Source: Lentimicrobium sp. (lineage in GTDB: Bacteria; Bacteroidota; Bacteroidia; Bacteroidales; Lentimicrobiaceae). From it: a stretch of DNA of 43,252 bases. This document shows positions 8,679-18,525 of the stretch, one piece after another. Made by a program: the position numbers and the translations under genes. The stretch is taken from assembly GCA_024709105.1 (NCBI GenBank), contig JANJXJ010000063.1, forward strand, positions 1-43,252. The letters run 5' to 3'. The notes under the pieces were generated by a model. It was not told where the DNA came from. It did not search any database and worked only from the letters and a program-made list of their open reading frames with translations. The number at the start of each line of letters is the position of its first letter. The stretch's first letter is position 1.

Positions 8679-10217
8679 ATGCTTGTTAAAACATTCGGAA
8701 GCACCATACTGGGAATCAATGCCATTACCATAACCGTTGAAGTAAACGTTGATACGGGTATTCAGTTTTTTCTGGTAGGGCTGCCAGATAGTGCGGTGAA
8801 GGAAAGTCACCAGCGCATTGAAGCTGCATTGCGCAACAACGGGTATAAAATCCCTGGCAAAAAGATTGTCATCAACATGGCTCCGGCCGATATCCGCAAG
8901 GAAGGTTCTGCCTACGACCTTACCATTGCCATTGGTATACTTGCCGCTTCCGAACAGATAAAGCAGGATAAAATCTCCGATTTTGTAATTATGGGGGAGC
9001 TTTCGCTCGATGGCGGACTTCAGCCCATCAAAGGTGCTCTCCCCATAGCCATTGAAGCCCGCCGTCAAGGATTCAAAGGATTTATCCTGCCTACGCAAAA
9101 TGCGCGCGAAGCTGCCATAGTGAGCGATCTTGAGGTGTATGGTGCCGACAATATTCTGGATGTAATCCGCTTTTTTAACGGTGAAAACACACTGCAGCAG
9201 GAGATTGTAAATACCCGTGAGGAATTTTATTCACAACTCAACGACTACGAGTTTGACTTTGCCGATGTAAAAGGTCAGGAAAATATAAAAAGAGCGCTTG
9301 AAATTTCGGCAGCCGGCGGCCATAATGTGATTCTCGTTGGTCCTCCTGGATCTGGTAAAACCATGCTTGCCAAGCGTTTACCTTCTATTTTGCCGCCGCT
9401 TAACCTGCACGAAGCCCTCGAAACCACCAAAATACATTCCGTTGCCGGACGCATGGCCCGTCATGCTTCACTCATTTCGGTACGGCCATTCAGAAATCCG
9501 CACCATACGATTTCTGATGTTGCTTTGGTTGGAGGGGGCTCCAATCCGCAGCCCGGCGAAATATCGCTGGCTCATAACGGGGTTTTGTTTCTCGATGAGT
9601 TGCCCGAATTTAAACGAACCGTACTTGAAGTACTTCGTCAGCCGCTCGAAGACAGGCAGGTAACTGTTTCTCGGGCAAGATTAACGGTTGAATATCCTGC
9701 AAGTTTTATGCTGGTGGCAGCCATGAATCCCTGTCCCTGTGGCTATTACAACCATCCCGACAAGGAATGTGTATGTGCTCCGGGTGTGGTTCAAAAGTAC
9801 CTCAATAAAATATCCGGCCCTTTGCTCGACAGGATCGACATTCACGTTGAAGTGGTTCCGGTTCCTTTCAGGGAATTGTCGGATGTGCGTACTTCCGAAA
9901 AAAGTGCAGCCATCCGCGAAAGAGTGGTCAACGCCAGATTGATTCAGGAAGAGCGTTATAAAGAATCAGGAGGCATACATGCCAATGCCCAGATGAGCAG
10001 CAAAATGTTAAGGACTTATTGCCAGATTGATGATACCGGACATACCCTGCTTAAAAATGCAATGGAAAAGTTGAGTCTTTCGGCCAGAGCTTATGACCGC
10101 ATTCTAAAAGTTGCCCGAACCATTGCCGATCTGGATGCCAGCGACAACATAAGAACCGAACATCTGGCCGAAGCCATTCATTATCGCAGCCTCGACCGCG
10201 AAAACTGGGGAGGTTAA
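8679..10217 (+). CDS. comM: YifB/ComM family Mg-chelatase-like AAA+ ATPase
   Basis: A 512-residue AAA+ protein of the ComM/YifB family. In transformable Gammaproteobacteria, ComM is a hexameric branch-migration helicase that extends integration of incoming single-stranded DNA. The N-terminal ChlI-like domain has [22 protein letters not shown] and the [15 protein letters not shown] motif. The central ATPase has Walker A in [14 protein letters not shown] (about residues 220-233), Walker B in LFLDELPEF, and [20 protein letters not shown], where the family's paired cysteines probably bind zinc. The C-terminal Mg-chelatase domain ends in [18 protein letters not shown]. Complete at normal length. 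No other competence genes are in the window, and the family is common in bacteria not known to be competent. Confidence 0.95.
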   Translation: MLVKTFGSTILGINAITITVEVNVDTGIQFFLVGLPDSAVKESHQRIEAALRNNGYKIPGKKIVINMAPADIRKEGSAYDLTIAIGILAASEQIKQDKISDFVIMGELSLDGGLQPIKGALPIAIEARRQGFKGFILPTQNAREAAIVSDLEVYGADNILDVIRFFNGENTLQQEIVNTREEFYSQLNDYEFDFADVKGQENIKRALEISAAGGHNVILVGPPGSGKTMLAKRLPSILPPLNLHEALETTKIHSVAGRMARHASLISVRPFRNPHHTISDVALVGGGSNPQPGEISLAHNGVLFLDELPEFKRTVLEVLRQPLEDRQVTVSRARLTVEYPASFMLVAAMNPCPCGYYNHPDKECVCAPGVVQKYLNKISGPLLDRIDIHVEVVPVPFRELSDVRTSEKSAAIRERVVNARLIQEERYKESGGIHANAQMSSKMLRTYCQIDDTGHTLLKNAMEKLSLSARAYDRILKVARTIADLDASDNIRTEHLAEAIHYRSLDRENWGG

Positions 10218-10259
10218 TCTCCTTTGAAAACTACTGCACCTAACTAAAATTGCTACCCG

Positions 10260-11057
10260 ATGACTAAAAAAATGTTCATGATTTCGGCTTATCTGAAATA
10301 TCTGCTTAAAGCCAAATCCCGTCATGGAGTTCATTCTCCTTTTGTTTACGATTTTATAGAAAAGGTGATGCATGATGATGCAGAATACCCTGAATATATT
10401 ATTGTTGAAAAAGAAATGAAGCGATTGCTTCACAACAGGAATACACTCGAAGTGGTTGATTTCGGAGCTACAGGCAAAAACAAAAATTATGTGGTCCGCT
10501 TCAGCAGGGTGAAGGACATTGCCAGACTTACCTCAATTCCGGGGAAACAAGGCCGGCTGCTTTTCAGGATGGTTAAAAAATTTAAACCTCAGAACATGCT
10601 GGAGCTTGGCGCTTCGGTGGGTGTAAGTACCTGCTATCAGGCGCTGGGTAATCCTGCAGCTTCATTTACCACCATCGAAGGTTGTGCTTCCGTAGCCTCT
10701 GTTGCGCAGAGTACCCTCGATAAAGCAGGTTGCAGTCATGTGAAGATTGAAATGGCAAAATTCAGCAATGTACTTCCTGATGTTCTTTCAAGGCTCAAAA
10801 AACCACTGGATTGGGTGTTTATTGACGGCGATCATACCTACTCCGGAACTATGGACTATTTTAAACAAATCATGAATCACAGCTGCCATGGCACAGTTTT
10901 GATATTGCACGACATCCACTGGTCGCCTGATATGGAGAAAGCCTGGGAGGAGATAAAAGCTCATCAAAAAGTAAAAGTTACCCTCGACCTGTTTTATATG
11001 GGTATTGTTTTCTTTAGAAGTGAGCTTAGCAGGCAGCATTTTGTGCTCAGGTTTTAA
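10260..11057 (+). CDS. Class I SAM-dependent methyltransferase (O-methyltransferase-like fold)
   Basis: A 265-residue predicted methyltransferase. The N-terminus has the Bacteroidota-typical KSRHGVHSPFVYDFI. The Rossmann fold follows: motif I as MLELGASVGVSTCYQAL (about residues 114-130), an acidic strand end at FTTIEG, and a DWVFIDGDHTYSGTMDYF segment that resembles the post-I/motif IV region of O-methyltransferases such as caffeoyl-CoA type enzymes. Near the C-terminus, LILHDIHWSPDMEKAWEEI is also conserved in these proteins. The substrate is not known. It begins 42 bases after comM with no terminator between, so the two may be co-transcribed. Confidence 0.82.
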   Translation: MTKKMFMISAYLKYLLKAKSRHGVHSPFVYDFIEKVMHDDAEYPEYIIVEKEMKRLLHNRNTLEVVDFGATGKNKNYVVRFSRVKDIARLTSIPGKQGRLLFRMVKKFKPQNMLELGASVGVSTCYQALGNPAASFTTIEGCASVASVAQSTLDKAGCSHVKIEMAKFSNVLPDVLSRLKKPLDWVFIDGDHTYSGTMDYFKQIMNHSCHGTVLILHDIHWSPDMEKAWEEIKAHQKVKVTLDLFYMGIVFFRSELSRQHFVLRF

Positions 11058-11130
11058 CAACTATACCATAATTTTTTCTGTTCGCCAGGCATCAAAAGAT
11101 AAAAATTGGAAGTCAGGCGACAATTATTCT

Positions 11131-11138
11131 TACTTTTG
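11131..11138 (+). promoter_or_regulatory. Possible -7 element (TACTTTTG) upstream of the ABC ATPase gene
   Basis: TACTTTTG fully matches TAnnTTTG, 25 bases before the ATG at 11164. A TTG at 11106-11108 lies 22 bases upstream as a possible -33 element. This would give a very short leader. Confidence 0.4.
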
Positions 11139-11163
11139 TTCGTTCAGTAAAAAAAATTAGGTC

Positions 11164-11898
11164 ATGAATCAGGAAGTAATCAGGCTTGACAATATTACCC
11201 GGTTTTTCAGGGTAGGGACCGAAGTGGTACGAGCACTCCGGGGCGTTTCTCTGTCAATAAAACGCAACGAATTTGTTGCATTAATGGGTCCTTCGGGTTC
11301 AGGTAAATCTACACTTATGAACCTGCTTGGTTGCCTGGATACACCAACAAGCGGCAGTTATTTTCTGAATGGGAAAGATGTAAGTAAACTTCAGGACAAC
11401 GAACTTGCTGATATAAGAAACAGAGAAATTGGTTTTGTTTTCCAGACATTCAACCTCCTCCCTAGGCTAACGGCATTGGAAAATGTGGCTTTGCCTATGA
11501 TTTATGCAGGTTTTCCGAAGCCCGAGCGTATTCAGCGCGCCATGCAAGTACTCGATGATGTAAAATTAACAGACAGGGTTAAGCATAAACCCAACGAATT
11601 GTCGGGGGGGCAGCGCCAAAGGGTTGCCATTGCCAGAGCGCTTGTAAATAAGCCATCCATCATACTCGCCGATGAACCAACCGGCAACCTCGACTCAAAG
11701 ACTTCTGTTGAGATTATGGGTTTGATCGAAGAAATTCATAAAGCCGGAAATACAATAATTCTGGTTACTCACGAAGAAGACATTGCGCGCCATGCACACC
11801 GGATTATCCGCCTGTCTGATGGTTTGATATCAACCGATGAAGTGAATGCTGAAATCAGGACAATGGGATATTACAAACATACAACTCCGGCAGAATGA
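11164..11898 (+). CDS. ABC transporter ATP-binding protein, LolD/MacB (FtsE-like) type
   Basis: A 244-residue nucleotide-binding subunit. Visible motifs are Walker A (GPSGSGKST, about residues 42-50), Q-loop ([18 protein letters not shown]), signature ([15 protein letters not shown]), Walker B ([12 protein letters not shown]) and the switch histidine (VTHEED). The '[22 protein letters not shown]' region is typical of the LolD/MacB/FtsE clade, whose members power lipoprotein release, MacAB-TolC export or cell-division transporters. No permease gene adjoins it: the next gene is a cobalamin adenosyltransferase. The subunit probably pairs with a permease encoded elsewhere. A short C-terminal tail ([13 protein letters not shown]) follows the fold. 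Confidence 0.92.
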   Translation: MNQEVIRLDNITRFFRVGTEVVRALRGVSLSIKRNEFVALMGPSGSGKSTLMNLLGCLDTPTSGSYFLNGKDVSKLQDNELADIRNREIGFVFQTFNLLPRLTALENVALPMIYAGFPKPERIQRAMQVLDDVKLTDRVKHKPNELSGGQRQRVAIARALVNKPSIILADEPTGNLDSKTSVEIMGLIEEIHKAGNTIILVTHEEDIARHAHRIIRLSDGLISTDEVNAEIRTMGYYKHTTPAE

Positions 11899-11951
11899 AC
11901 ATTCGGAAAGAATGGTTGTTTAGCATTTTTAATTAAAACTTAAACAAAATC

Positions 11952-12521
11952 ATGAATTCCGACTGGAAAATCTATACAAAAACCGGCGATAAAGGAGAAA
12001 CTTCCCTGATTGGGGGAACACGTGTACCTAAATATCATGAAAGAATTGAAGCATACGGTACACTTGACGAGCTGAATTCATTTATCGGGCTCATCCGCGA
12101 TCAGGAAATAGACCAGCCCACCCGCGAATTGCTTATTGAAATACAGGACCGTATTTTTACTGCTGAGTCGCTGCTTGCAGCCGATCCTGCCAAAGAACTG
12201 AAAACTCTGCCACTTCTTTTTGAATCTGATATACAGCTACTTGAGGATGCAATTGATGAAATGAACAAGCATCTGCCAGAAATAACCTCGTTCATACTAC
12301 CGGGTGGTCATCAGGCAGTGTCGTTTTGCCATGTAGCACGTTGTGTGTGCCGCAGGGCAGAGAGGATAACCATTAAACTTGTGGAGAATCAGCCGGAAAC
12401 TTTAATGGGAGACATCGTAATCAAGTATCTGAATCGTCTGTCTGATTACCTGTTTGTACTGGGCCGTAAGTTCACTAAAGACTTTAATGTTGTTGAAACT
12501 CCCTGGAAAGCAAGACTTTAG
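11952..12521 (+). CDS. PduO-type cob(I)yrinic acid a,c-diamide adenosyltransferase
   Basis: A 189-residue corrinoid adenosyltransferase that transfers the 5'-deoxyadenosyl group of ATP to Co(I) corrinoid, making adenosylcobalamin in the cytoplasm. The N-terminal ATP-binding motif TKTGDKGETSLIGG (about residues 8-22) and the downstream EAYGTLDELNSFIGL are diagnostic of the PduO class. The C-terminal half has FILPGGHQAVSFCHVARCVCRRAER and YLNRLSDYLFVLGR, matching the family's trimer-interface and active-site helices. Length is normal. It lies 53 bases after the ABC ATPase on the same strand. No other cobalamin genes are in the window, so a general supply of coenzyme B12, for example for methylmalonyl-CoA mutase, is an inference. 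Confidence 0.94.
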   Translation: MNSDWKIYTKTGDKGETSLIGGTRVPKYHERIEAYGTLDELNSFIGLIRDQEIDQPTRELLIEIQDRIFTAESLLAADPAKELKTLPLLFESDIQLLEDAIDEMNKHLPEITSFILPGGHQAVSFCHVARCVCRRAERITIKLVENQPETLMGDIVIKYLNRLSDYLFVLGRKFTKDFNVVETPWKARL

Positions 12522-12571
12522 AAAAAAGTTTAAACAGGTTTGAACCAATATGGTTTTGGTATTGTTTTTGA

Positions 12572-12602
12572 CTTGCTTTTGATAGAAATTAGATTATTTT
12601 TG
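12572..12602 (+). promoter_or_regulatory. Bacteroidota-type promoter ahead of the DUF2795 gene
   Basis: The -7 element TATTTTTG (12595-12602) matches TAnnTTTG. A CTTG (12572-12575) lies 19 bases upstream, the usual -33 spacing, with one mismatch to TTTG. The ATG at 12633 is about 30 bases downstream. Confidence 0.5.
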
Positions 12603-12632
12603 CAAAAAATTAACCCGTTAATTTAACTACTG

Positions 12633-12854
12633 ATGTACTGGACATTAGAATTGGCCTCGAAGCTCGAGGATGCTCCCTGGCCGGCTACCAAAGAAGAATT
12701 GATTGACTTTAGCATCAGATCGGGAGCCCCGATGGAAGTTATTGAAAACCTTCAGGAAATTGAGGACGAAGGCGAAGTTTACGACAGTATTGAAGACCTT
12801 TGGCCAGATTATCCTTCAAAGGAAGACTTCTTCTTTCATGAAGATGAGTATTAA
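12633..12854 (+). CDS. DUF2795 family small acidic protein
   Basis: A 73-residue, strongly acidic protein that begins MYWTLELASKLEDAPWPATKEELIDFSIRSG and ends IEDLWPDYPSKEDFFFHEDEY. It matches the Bacteroidota version of DUF2795 (PF11387), a family of small proteins without known function. The N-terminal part looks like a helix-turn-helix-sized helical unit (ELIDFSIRSGAPMEVIENLQEI), but DNA binding is not shown. It has its own promoter-like element upstream and a strong hairpin terminator right after its stop, so it is probably transcribed alone and at a good level. Confidence 0.85.
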   Translation: MYWTLELASKLEDAPWPATKEELIDFSIRSGAPMEVIENLQEIEDEGEVYDSIEDLWPDYPSKEDFFFHEDEY

Positions 12855-12866
12855 TAAGAACCTATG

Positions 12867-12895
12867 CCGCTGACAAAATGTCGCGGTTTTTTTTT
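12867..12895 (+). terminator. Intrinsic terminator after the DUF2795 gene
   Basis: CCGC-T-GACA pairs with TGTC-GCGG around a short A-rich loop, with one bulged T, and is followed by nine T residues. It lies 12 bases after the stop codon and separates this gene from secA. Confidence 0.8.
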
Positions 12896-12971
12896 GTATT
12901 TTTTTTCGGCAGTCTGGCTTCAAAATCATGTTAATAAGCCAACAGGGACTTCATAAATCTAAAAATTACGC

Positions 12972-12979
12972 TAACTTTG
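12972..12979 (+). promoter_or_regulatory. Possible -7 element (TAACTTTG) of secA
   Basis: TAACTTTG fully matches TAnnTTTG, in the gap after the DUF2795 terminator. No convincing -33 TTTG is present. It would give secA a leader of roughly 90-95 bases. Confidence 0.4.
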
Positions 12980-12996
12980 CACCTTTGGGTATTTGC

Positions 12997-13026
12997 GGCA
13001 CGTTTTATGCTCATTAGCACCGTGCC
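12997..13026 (+). other. Inverted repeat in the secA 5' leader
   Basis: GGCACG (12997-13002) and CGTGCC (13021-13026) form a 6-bp stem with an 18-base loop, located between the possible secA promoter and its ATG. There is no T-tract after it, so it is not a standard terminator. A structured leader that affects secA expression is possible but unproven. Confidence 0.3.
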
Positions 13027-13078
13027 CGGCACCTATCAACCTTAAATTTACTGCATTTAATGCAAAATTAGTTCCAAC

Positions 13079-16000
13079 ATGTTGTCATTTCTCAAGAAAT
13101 TCCTCGGCACCAAATCCGACAAAGACATCAGGGAAATCACCCCTGAACTCAATAAAATCAAAGAAGTTTACCCTTCCATTGAAAAACTGTCAAACGATGG
13201 CCTCAGAGCCAAAACCCTCGAATTCAGGCAAAAAATAGCGGCTGCTACCGAAGAAAAAGAAAAGCAGATTGCTGAATACAGAGATCGTATTGAAAACGAT
13301 CTTGAAATGGATATGGATGAGAAGGAGAAAATCTATGTACAGATTGATAATCTGGTAAATGAGAATTATCAGATTACTCAGGATGTTCTTAATCAGATAC
13401 TTCCGGAAGCTTTTGCAGTAGTTAAGGAGACTGCCCGTCGTTTTAAGGAAAATGGCAGTATTGAAGTTACAGCATCACAAATGGATCGTGATTTGGCAGC
13501 TGTAAAAGCGCATATTGAAATCATTGACGACAAAGCCATTTATAAAAATCAGTGGACAGCCGGAGGCAATCTCATCACCTGGGATATGGTACATTACGAT
13601 GTACAGCTCATAGGAGGTATCGTACTGCATCGGGGAAAAATCGCTGAAATGGCGACCGGTGAAGGAAAAACACTCGTAGCAACACTTCCCGTATATCTGA
13701 ATGCACTGTCCGGCAAAGGGGTGCATGTAGTTACAGTAAACGACTATCTTGCAAAACGCGACTCGGAATGGATGGGAGTCTTGTATGAATTCCATGGCCT
13801 TAAAGTGGATACCATTGACAAACACGAACCCAACTCCGAAGCCAGACGCAATGCTTATCTGGCTGATATTACCTTTGGTACCAACAATGAGTTTGGTTTT
13901 GATTACCTGCGCGACAACATGACCCGTAACCCCGAGGAAATGGTGCAGCGCCCGCATAACTATGCCATTGTGGATGAGGTGGATTCGGTTTTGATTGACG
14001 ATGCCCGTACTCCGCTTATCATTTCGGGTCCAACCCCAAGAGGAGACAATCAGGAATTTGACCAGTTGAAACCTGAAATCAGGAAACTTTATGAAGCTCA
14101 GCGAAATCTGGTAACCAAACTTCTGGCAGAAGCCAAATCATTACTTACTGAAAATGCCACCTCCGAAAATGAGAAAAAGGGTGGTGAGCAGCTTTTCAGA
14201 TCTTACCGCGGTTTGCCCAAAAATAAAGCTCTTATCAAATTCCTGAGCGAACCTGGCATGCGTGCCCTTATGCAGAAAACTGAAAATTTCTACATGCAGG
14301 AACAGTCGAAAAACATGCACATTATTGATGATGAGCTCTTTTTCGTGATTGATGAGAAAAACAATACAGTTGAACTTACTGAAAAAGGAATTGACCTGAT
14401 TACTGCTTCCTATCAGGATTCAAAGTTTTATATTCTTCCTGATATTGGAGCCGAAATTGCAGAACTCGAAAAATCGGGTTTGAATGAAACAGAAAAGCTT
14501 GAGAAAAAAGCTGAGCTCATGCGCGAGTATTCGGTTAAATCGGAAAGGGTTCACACTGTTAACCAGCTGCTTAAAGCATATACTCTCTTTGAGAAAGATG
14601 TGGAATATGTGGTTATGGACAACAAAATCAAAATTGTTGACGAACAGACCGGCCGTATTCTGGAAGGAAGACGTTACAGCGATGGTCTGCATCAGGCCAT
14701 TGAAGCCAAGGAAAATGTTAAGATAGAAGCTGCCACCCAAACCTATGCTACCATTACCCTGCAGAACTACTTCAGGATGTACCGCAAGCTGGCAGGTATG
14801 ACCGGTACTGCCGAAACTGAAGCCGGGGAGTTGTGGGACATCTACAAACTTGACGTAGTTGTAATTCCTACCAATCGTCCTGTTATCCGCGCAGACCGCG
14901 AAGATCTGGTTTATAAAACCAAGAGGGAAAAGTTTAATGCTGTGGCTGATGAAATAGTTTCACTCATCGAAAAAGGCCGCCCGGTGCTTGTGGGTACCAC
15001 TTCGGTTGAGACTTCAGAATTGCTCAGCCGTATGTTAAAACTCAGAAACATCAAACATAATGTACTCAATGCCAAGCTTCACCAGAGAGAAGCCGATATT
15101 GTTGCAGAAGCCGGACAGGCAGGCACGGTAACCATTGCTACCAACATGGCAGGTCGTGGTACCGACATTAAACTTGGTAAAAGTGTTAAAGAAGCAGGTG
15201 GTTTGGCCATTATAGGTACCGAAAGACATGAATCCCGGCGCGTTGACAGACAGCTGCGCGGGCGTTCAGGACGACAGGGAGATCCCGGAAGTTCACAGTT
15301 CTTCGTATCGCTTGAAGATGACCTCATGCGTATGTTCGGTTCTGAGCGAATTGCCAAAATCATGGACAGGCTCGGACTGAAGGAAGGTGAAGTGATTCAG
15401 CATTCCATGATCACTAAATCTATAGAAAGAGCTCAGAAAAAAGTTGAGGAAAACAACTTTGGTATAAGAAAGCGTTTGCTGGAATATGATGATGTAATGA
15501 ACTCACAGCGCGAGGTAATTTACCGCAAACGTCGCCATGCACTTTACGGAGAGCGTCTTGCTGTTGATATTTCCAATATGATTTATGATGTTTGCGAAAA
15601 CATAGTTTCTACTCATCACGAAGACCGGGATTTTGAAGGATATCAGCTTTCGCTCCTGAAAGTCTTTGCAACAGAACCCGAAATTACTGCTGATGAATTC
15701 CAATCAGGCAACAAACAACAAATTGTTGATGACCTGTTTGAACGTGTTTACAAAAACTACCGATTAAAGAGCGAGCATCTTGCCGAAAGGGCAATGCCTG
15801 TCATCAAAGACATTTACGAAAATCATCCTCGTTACGAAAACATTGCCATTCCCATAACCGATGGCATTCGCACCATGCAGGTAGTTGCCAATCTTAAGAA
15901 GGCATATTTCGACAAAGGCCGCGAAATTAACCTGGCCATCGAAAAAGGAGTGACTTTGGGAGTTATTGACGATGCTTGGAAAGAACATCTGCGCGAAATG

Positions 16001-16372
16001 GATGAATTGCGCAGCTCGGTTCAAAATGCTACCTATGAGCAGAAAGATCCGTTGCTTATCTACAAATTTGAATCCTTCGAGTTATTCAAAACATTGATTC
16101 AGAAGGTAAACAGGGATATCACCTCGTTTATAATAAAAGCGAACCTGCCGGTTTCTGAGTCGTCGCAGGTAAAAGAAGCTCAGTTGCCACGCAGAACCGA
16201 TAACAGCAAGCTCAAGGAAGAACGTACCGATATGTTGAGTCAGGCCGGAAGAACCTCTGAAGTACAGACAACTTCACCCATAAGGGTTGAGAAGAAGGTC
16301 GGACGTAACGACCCCTGCCCCTGCGGTAGTGGTAAAAAATATAAAAGCTGCCATGGGATTGCCGAGCAGTAA
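13079..16372 (+). CDS. secA: Preprotein translocase ATPase SecA (long Bacteroidota form)
   Basis: SecA drives post-translational export of preproteins through SecYEG at the inner membrane. The protein has 1097 residues, longer than the roughly 900 of E. coli SecA. The extra length comes from a charged helical insertion near the N-terminus (about residues 50-105) and another after the DEVD region (about 335-420), both usual for Bacteroidota SecA. Walker A is [14 protein letters not shown] (about 191-204) and Walker B is [21 protein letters not shown]. The second nucleotide-binding domain shows GRGTDIKLG and [23 protein letters not shown]. The C-terminus carries the SecB/ribosome-contacting zinc motif [19 protein letters not shown]. 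The ATG at 13079 gives the standard [17 protein letters not shown] start. It has its own upstream terminator-promoter region. Confidence 0.98.
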   Translation: MLSFLKKFLGTKSDKDIREITPELNKIKEVYPSIEKLSNDGLRAKTLEFRQKIAAATEEKEKQIAEYRDRIENDLEMDMDEKEKIYVQIDNLVNENYQITQDVLNQILPEAFAVVKETARRFKENGSIEVTASQMDRDLAAVKAHIEIIDDKAIYKNQWTAGGNLITWDMVHYDVQLIGGIVLHRGKIAEMATGEGKTLVATLPVYLNALSGKGVHVVTVNDYLAKRDSEWMGVLYEFHGLKVDTIDKHEPNSEARRNAYLADITFGTNNEFGFDYLRDNMTRNPEEMVQRPHNYAIVDEVDSVLIDDARTPLIISGPTPRGDNQEFDQLKPEIRKLYEAQRNLVTKLLAEAKSLLTENATSENEKKGGEQLFRSYRGLPKNKALIKFLSEPGMRALMQKTENFYMQEQSKNMHIIDDELFFVIDEKNNTVELTEKGIDLITASYQDSKFYILPDIGAEIAELEKSGLNETEKLEKKAELMREYSVKSERVHTVNQLLKAYTLFEKDVEYVVMDNKIKIVDEQTGRILEGRRYSDGLHQAIEAKENVKIEAATQTYATITLQNYFRMYRKLAGMTGTAETEAGELWDIYKLDVVVIPTNRPVIRADREDLVYKTKREKFNAVADEIVSLIEKGRPVLVGTTSVETSELLSRMLKLRNIKHNVLNAKLHQREADIVAEAGQAGTVTIATNMAGRGTDIKLGKSVKEAGGLAIIGTERHESRRVDRQLRGRSGRQGDPGSSQFFVSLEDDLMRMFGSERIAKIMDRLGLKEGEVIQHSMITKSIERAQKKVEENNFGIRKRLLEYDDVMNSQREVIYRKRRHALYGERLAVDISNMIYDVCENIVSTHHEDRDFEGYQLSLLKVFATEPEITADEFQSGNKQQIVDDLFERVYKNYRLKSEHLAERAMPVIKDIYENHPRYENIAIPITDGIRTMQVVANLKKAYFDKGREINLAIEKGVTLGVIDDAWKEHLREMDELRSSVQNATYEQKDPLLIYKFESFELFKTLIQKVNRDITSFIIKANLPVSESSQVKEAQLPRRTDNSKLKEERTDMLSQAGRTSEVQTTSPIRVEKKVGRNDPCPCGSGKKYKSCHGIAEQ

Positions 16373-16508
16373 TAAAGTTTTTACATATCTTTAGGCCTTG
16401 TTTATCAAACGGGTTAACGGATCGTTTCTGGCTCGGCCTAATAGTACAAAGCCTTACAGAAATGGTCCGTTCCGGAAGTTACTGACAACAACGAAAAACT
16501 ACTTTCAG

Positions 16509-18494
16509 ATGAAAAGAACTCTACTCGCTTTGCTGCTTGCAGCATTTACAGGCCTGAATGTTACTGCTCAGATTGCTTACAGCCCGTTTCTGGATTCCAT
16601 TATCCAGCTTGCCGACGAGAATTCAGTTATGCTGCTCACCAGGCAGTTGGCCGGGGATACCAGTGTAACGGTTGATGGTCAAACCTATACCATTACTTCT
16701 AGACATTACAACAATCAGGGCAACTCCCGCGCTGCTGATTTTATTTTCTCCAAATTTGTTGAGTACGGTTACACTCCCGAAATCCATACATTTAGCAATG
16801 GCAGGGGAGAGAACGTAATAGCAACCAAAATTGGCACTAAATATCCCGAAAAGGAATTTATCATTTGCGGACATTACGACAATATGCCTTCGGGCAACAA
16901 TTCTCCCGGTGCCGACGATAACGCTTCGGGTACTGTTGCAGTAATGGAAGCAGCAAGGCTTTTTGCGAACCTTGACTTTGATTATACCATAAGATTTGCA
17001 GCCTGGGATGAAGAAGAAATCGGGCTGGTAGGCAGCTATGCTTATGCCCAAAGAGCAAGTAATCTGAATCAGGATATTATCGGGGTGCTTAATCTCGATA
17101 TGATTGCCTGGGATTCAAATAATAATTTTGTTTACACCATCGCAACTAATACATTATCGCAGGCATTTACCAACGATTTTATCAGTACAACCAAGCTTTA
17201 TCAGCCGGTTCTGAACCACAATTATTACTACACCACAGCCAGCGATCACGCATCATTCTGGCAATTTGATTATCCGGCCATGCTGGTAATTGAGGATTGG
17301 TATGATTTTAATGCATATTATCATACACCCGGTGATGATATTGACATACTGAATGTGCCATATTACCTGGCATTACTCAGGGCTTCCATTGCAAACATTG
17401 GCGCTCAGGCCTGGGATCAGCGGGTGTATATAAATCACGATCCTGTAGTTTCGGGAAATTCAACCGGGCCGCGCGAAGCTGTTTTCCAAATAAGCAGTAA
17501 CCAGGTTATTGATGTTGAAAACTTTCCTCCAAGGCTTTATTATTCAGCAAACGGTGGTGAATTTGAATTTGTTGAACCCACTGATATCTATTTTAATTAT
17601 TACACTTTTCAGATTCCTGGTTTCCCGATGGGGACAGAGGTGAGATATTATGTTGCAGCTCAGGATTCTGCGGCACGATTGGTTGCTACACTGCCTGCCG
17701 GTGGAAAAGGAATAAACCCGCCAGGTTCAATATCTCCGGGAATTTATTACAACTATATGGTTGACAATATCTTTTCTGTGGACAATTGTTCAGGTACCAC
17801 TCCATTGGCCATTGCCGACAATGACAATACCTACGATTACATTACCGTAACATCCCAGGGTACTGTGCTTGACCTGAATGTAGCGGTTGATATCACCCAT
17901 TCACGAACCGGCGACCTCAGGCTGATTCTGACAGGCCCGACAGGTTCTGTTTCGCTGCTCAGCGATCGCAACGGAGGTAATGGCGACAATTATACACAAA
18001 CCACTTTTGATGATCAGGCAACAGTTTCCATTACAGAAGGAACACCACCATTCAGCGGCCGTTTCAGGCCCGAAATGGCGCTAAGCACCTTTAACAACAA
18101 ACCCATGAATGGCACCTGGACTTTCAGAATCAATGATGGAGCCATCAGCAATACCGGAACCTTTAATTCGTGGTGTTTGCATTTCCAGTTCAGGGATATC
18201 AGCTCTTCTGCCGGTTACGATAAGGTTAGTAACAAAGAGGTACTGAGCCAGAATTATCCCAATCCAACACAAGGAATTACAAACATTGAGTTTACACTCG
18301 AAAAACCTGAGGATATTACGCTTGCAGTTTACAACCAGTTTGGGCAGGAAGTTGCTGTGCTTGCCAAAGGCAGGTATGAAGCCGGAAATCACCTGATTGT
18401 TGCTGGTTTAAAGAACCTGAGCAGCGGCAGGTATGTGTATCGTTTGATTACAGGAAATGGTGTTTTTTCGAAACCTCTGGTTATTGTAAAATAA
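16509..18494 (+). CDS. Secreted M28 aminopeptidase with P domain and T9SS sorting domain
   Basis: A 661-residue exported zinc peptidase. A signal peptide (MKRTLLALLLAAFTGLNVTAQ) is followed by an M28 catalytic domain, with metal ligands in GHYDNMPSG (about residue 122), GADDNASG (136-137), AAWDEEEIGLVGS (168-170), NLDMIAWD and the later HTPGDD. Next is a beta-rich linker, then a proprotein convertase-like P domain (about 420-560: AIADNDNTYDYITV, DLRLILTGPTG, NGTWTFRINDG). The last 80 or so residues form a type A T9SS C-terminal sorting domain (NYPNPTQGITNIEF ... GRYVYRLITGNGVFSKPLVIVK). The domain order predicts Sec export, then T9SS passage to the cell surface or medium. The frame extends upstream to 16398, but the ATG at 16509 gives the signal peptide directly. 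pyrH begins 31 bases downstream. Confidence 0.93.
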   Translation: MKRTLLALLLAAFTGLNVTAQIAYSPFLDSIIQLADENSVMLLTRQLAGDTSVTVDGQTYTITSRHYNNQGNSRAADFIFSKFVEYGYTPEIHTFSNGRGENVIATKIGTKYPEKEFIICGHYDNMPSGNNSPGADDNASGTVAVMEAARLFANLDFDYTIRFAAWDEEEIGLVGSYAYAQRASNLNQDIIGVLNLDMIAWDSNNNFVYTIATNTLSQAFTNDFISTTKLYQPVLNHNYYYTTASDHASFWQFDYPAMLVIEDWYDFNAYYHTPGDDIDILNVPYYLALLRASIANIGAQAWDQRVYINHDPVVSGNSTGPREAVFQISSNQVIDVENFPPRLYYSANGGEFEFVEPTDIYFNYYTFQIPGFPMGTEVRYYVAAQDSAARLVATLPAGGKGINPPGSISPGIYYNYMVDNIFSVDNCSGTTPLAIADNDNTYDYITVTSQGTVLDLNVAVDITHSRTGDLRLILTGPTGSVSLLSDRNGGNGDNYTQTTFDDQATVSITEGTPPFSGRFRPEMALSTFNNKPMNGTWTFRINDGAISNTGTFNSWCLHFQFRDISSSAGYDKVSNKEVLSQNYPNPTQGITNIEFTLEKPEDITLAVYNQFGQEVAVLAKGRYEAGNHLIVAGLKNLSSGRYVYRLITGNGVFSKPLVIVK

Positions 18495-18525
18495 TTCAAA
18501 AGAACTAAAAATTTTAAATTTCAGA

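Noticed and set aside
12897-13078. tRNA or other structured RNA gene in the gap before secA
   Set aside because: No cloverleaf, no TTCGANNC T-loop and no CCA end could be found. Only a short inverted repeat is present.
13475-13957. 160-codon minus-strand frame inside secA, and similar long antisense frames (for example 3446-3874 and 18823-19308)
   Set aside because: They lie wholly within well-supported genes on the other strand, lack recognisable domains and have atypical Cys/His/Phe-rich composition expected of shadow frames.
13079-16372. SecA extra length as a domain fusion or insertion element
   Set aside because: The extra helical segments at the N-terminus and after the DEVD box are the usual Bacteroidota SecA insertions and contain no foreign domain.
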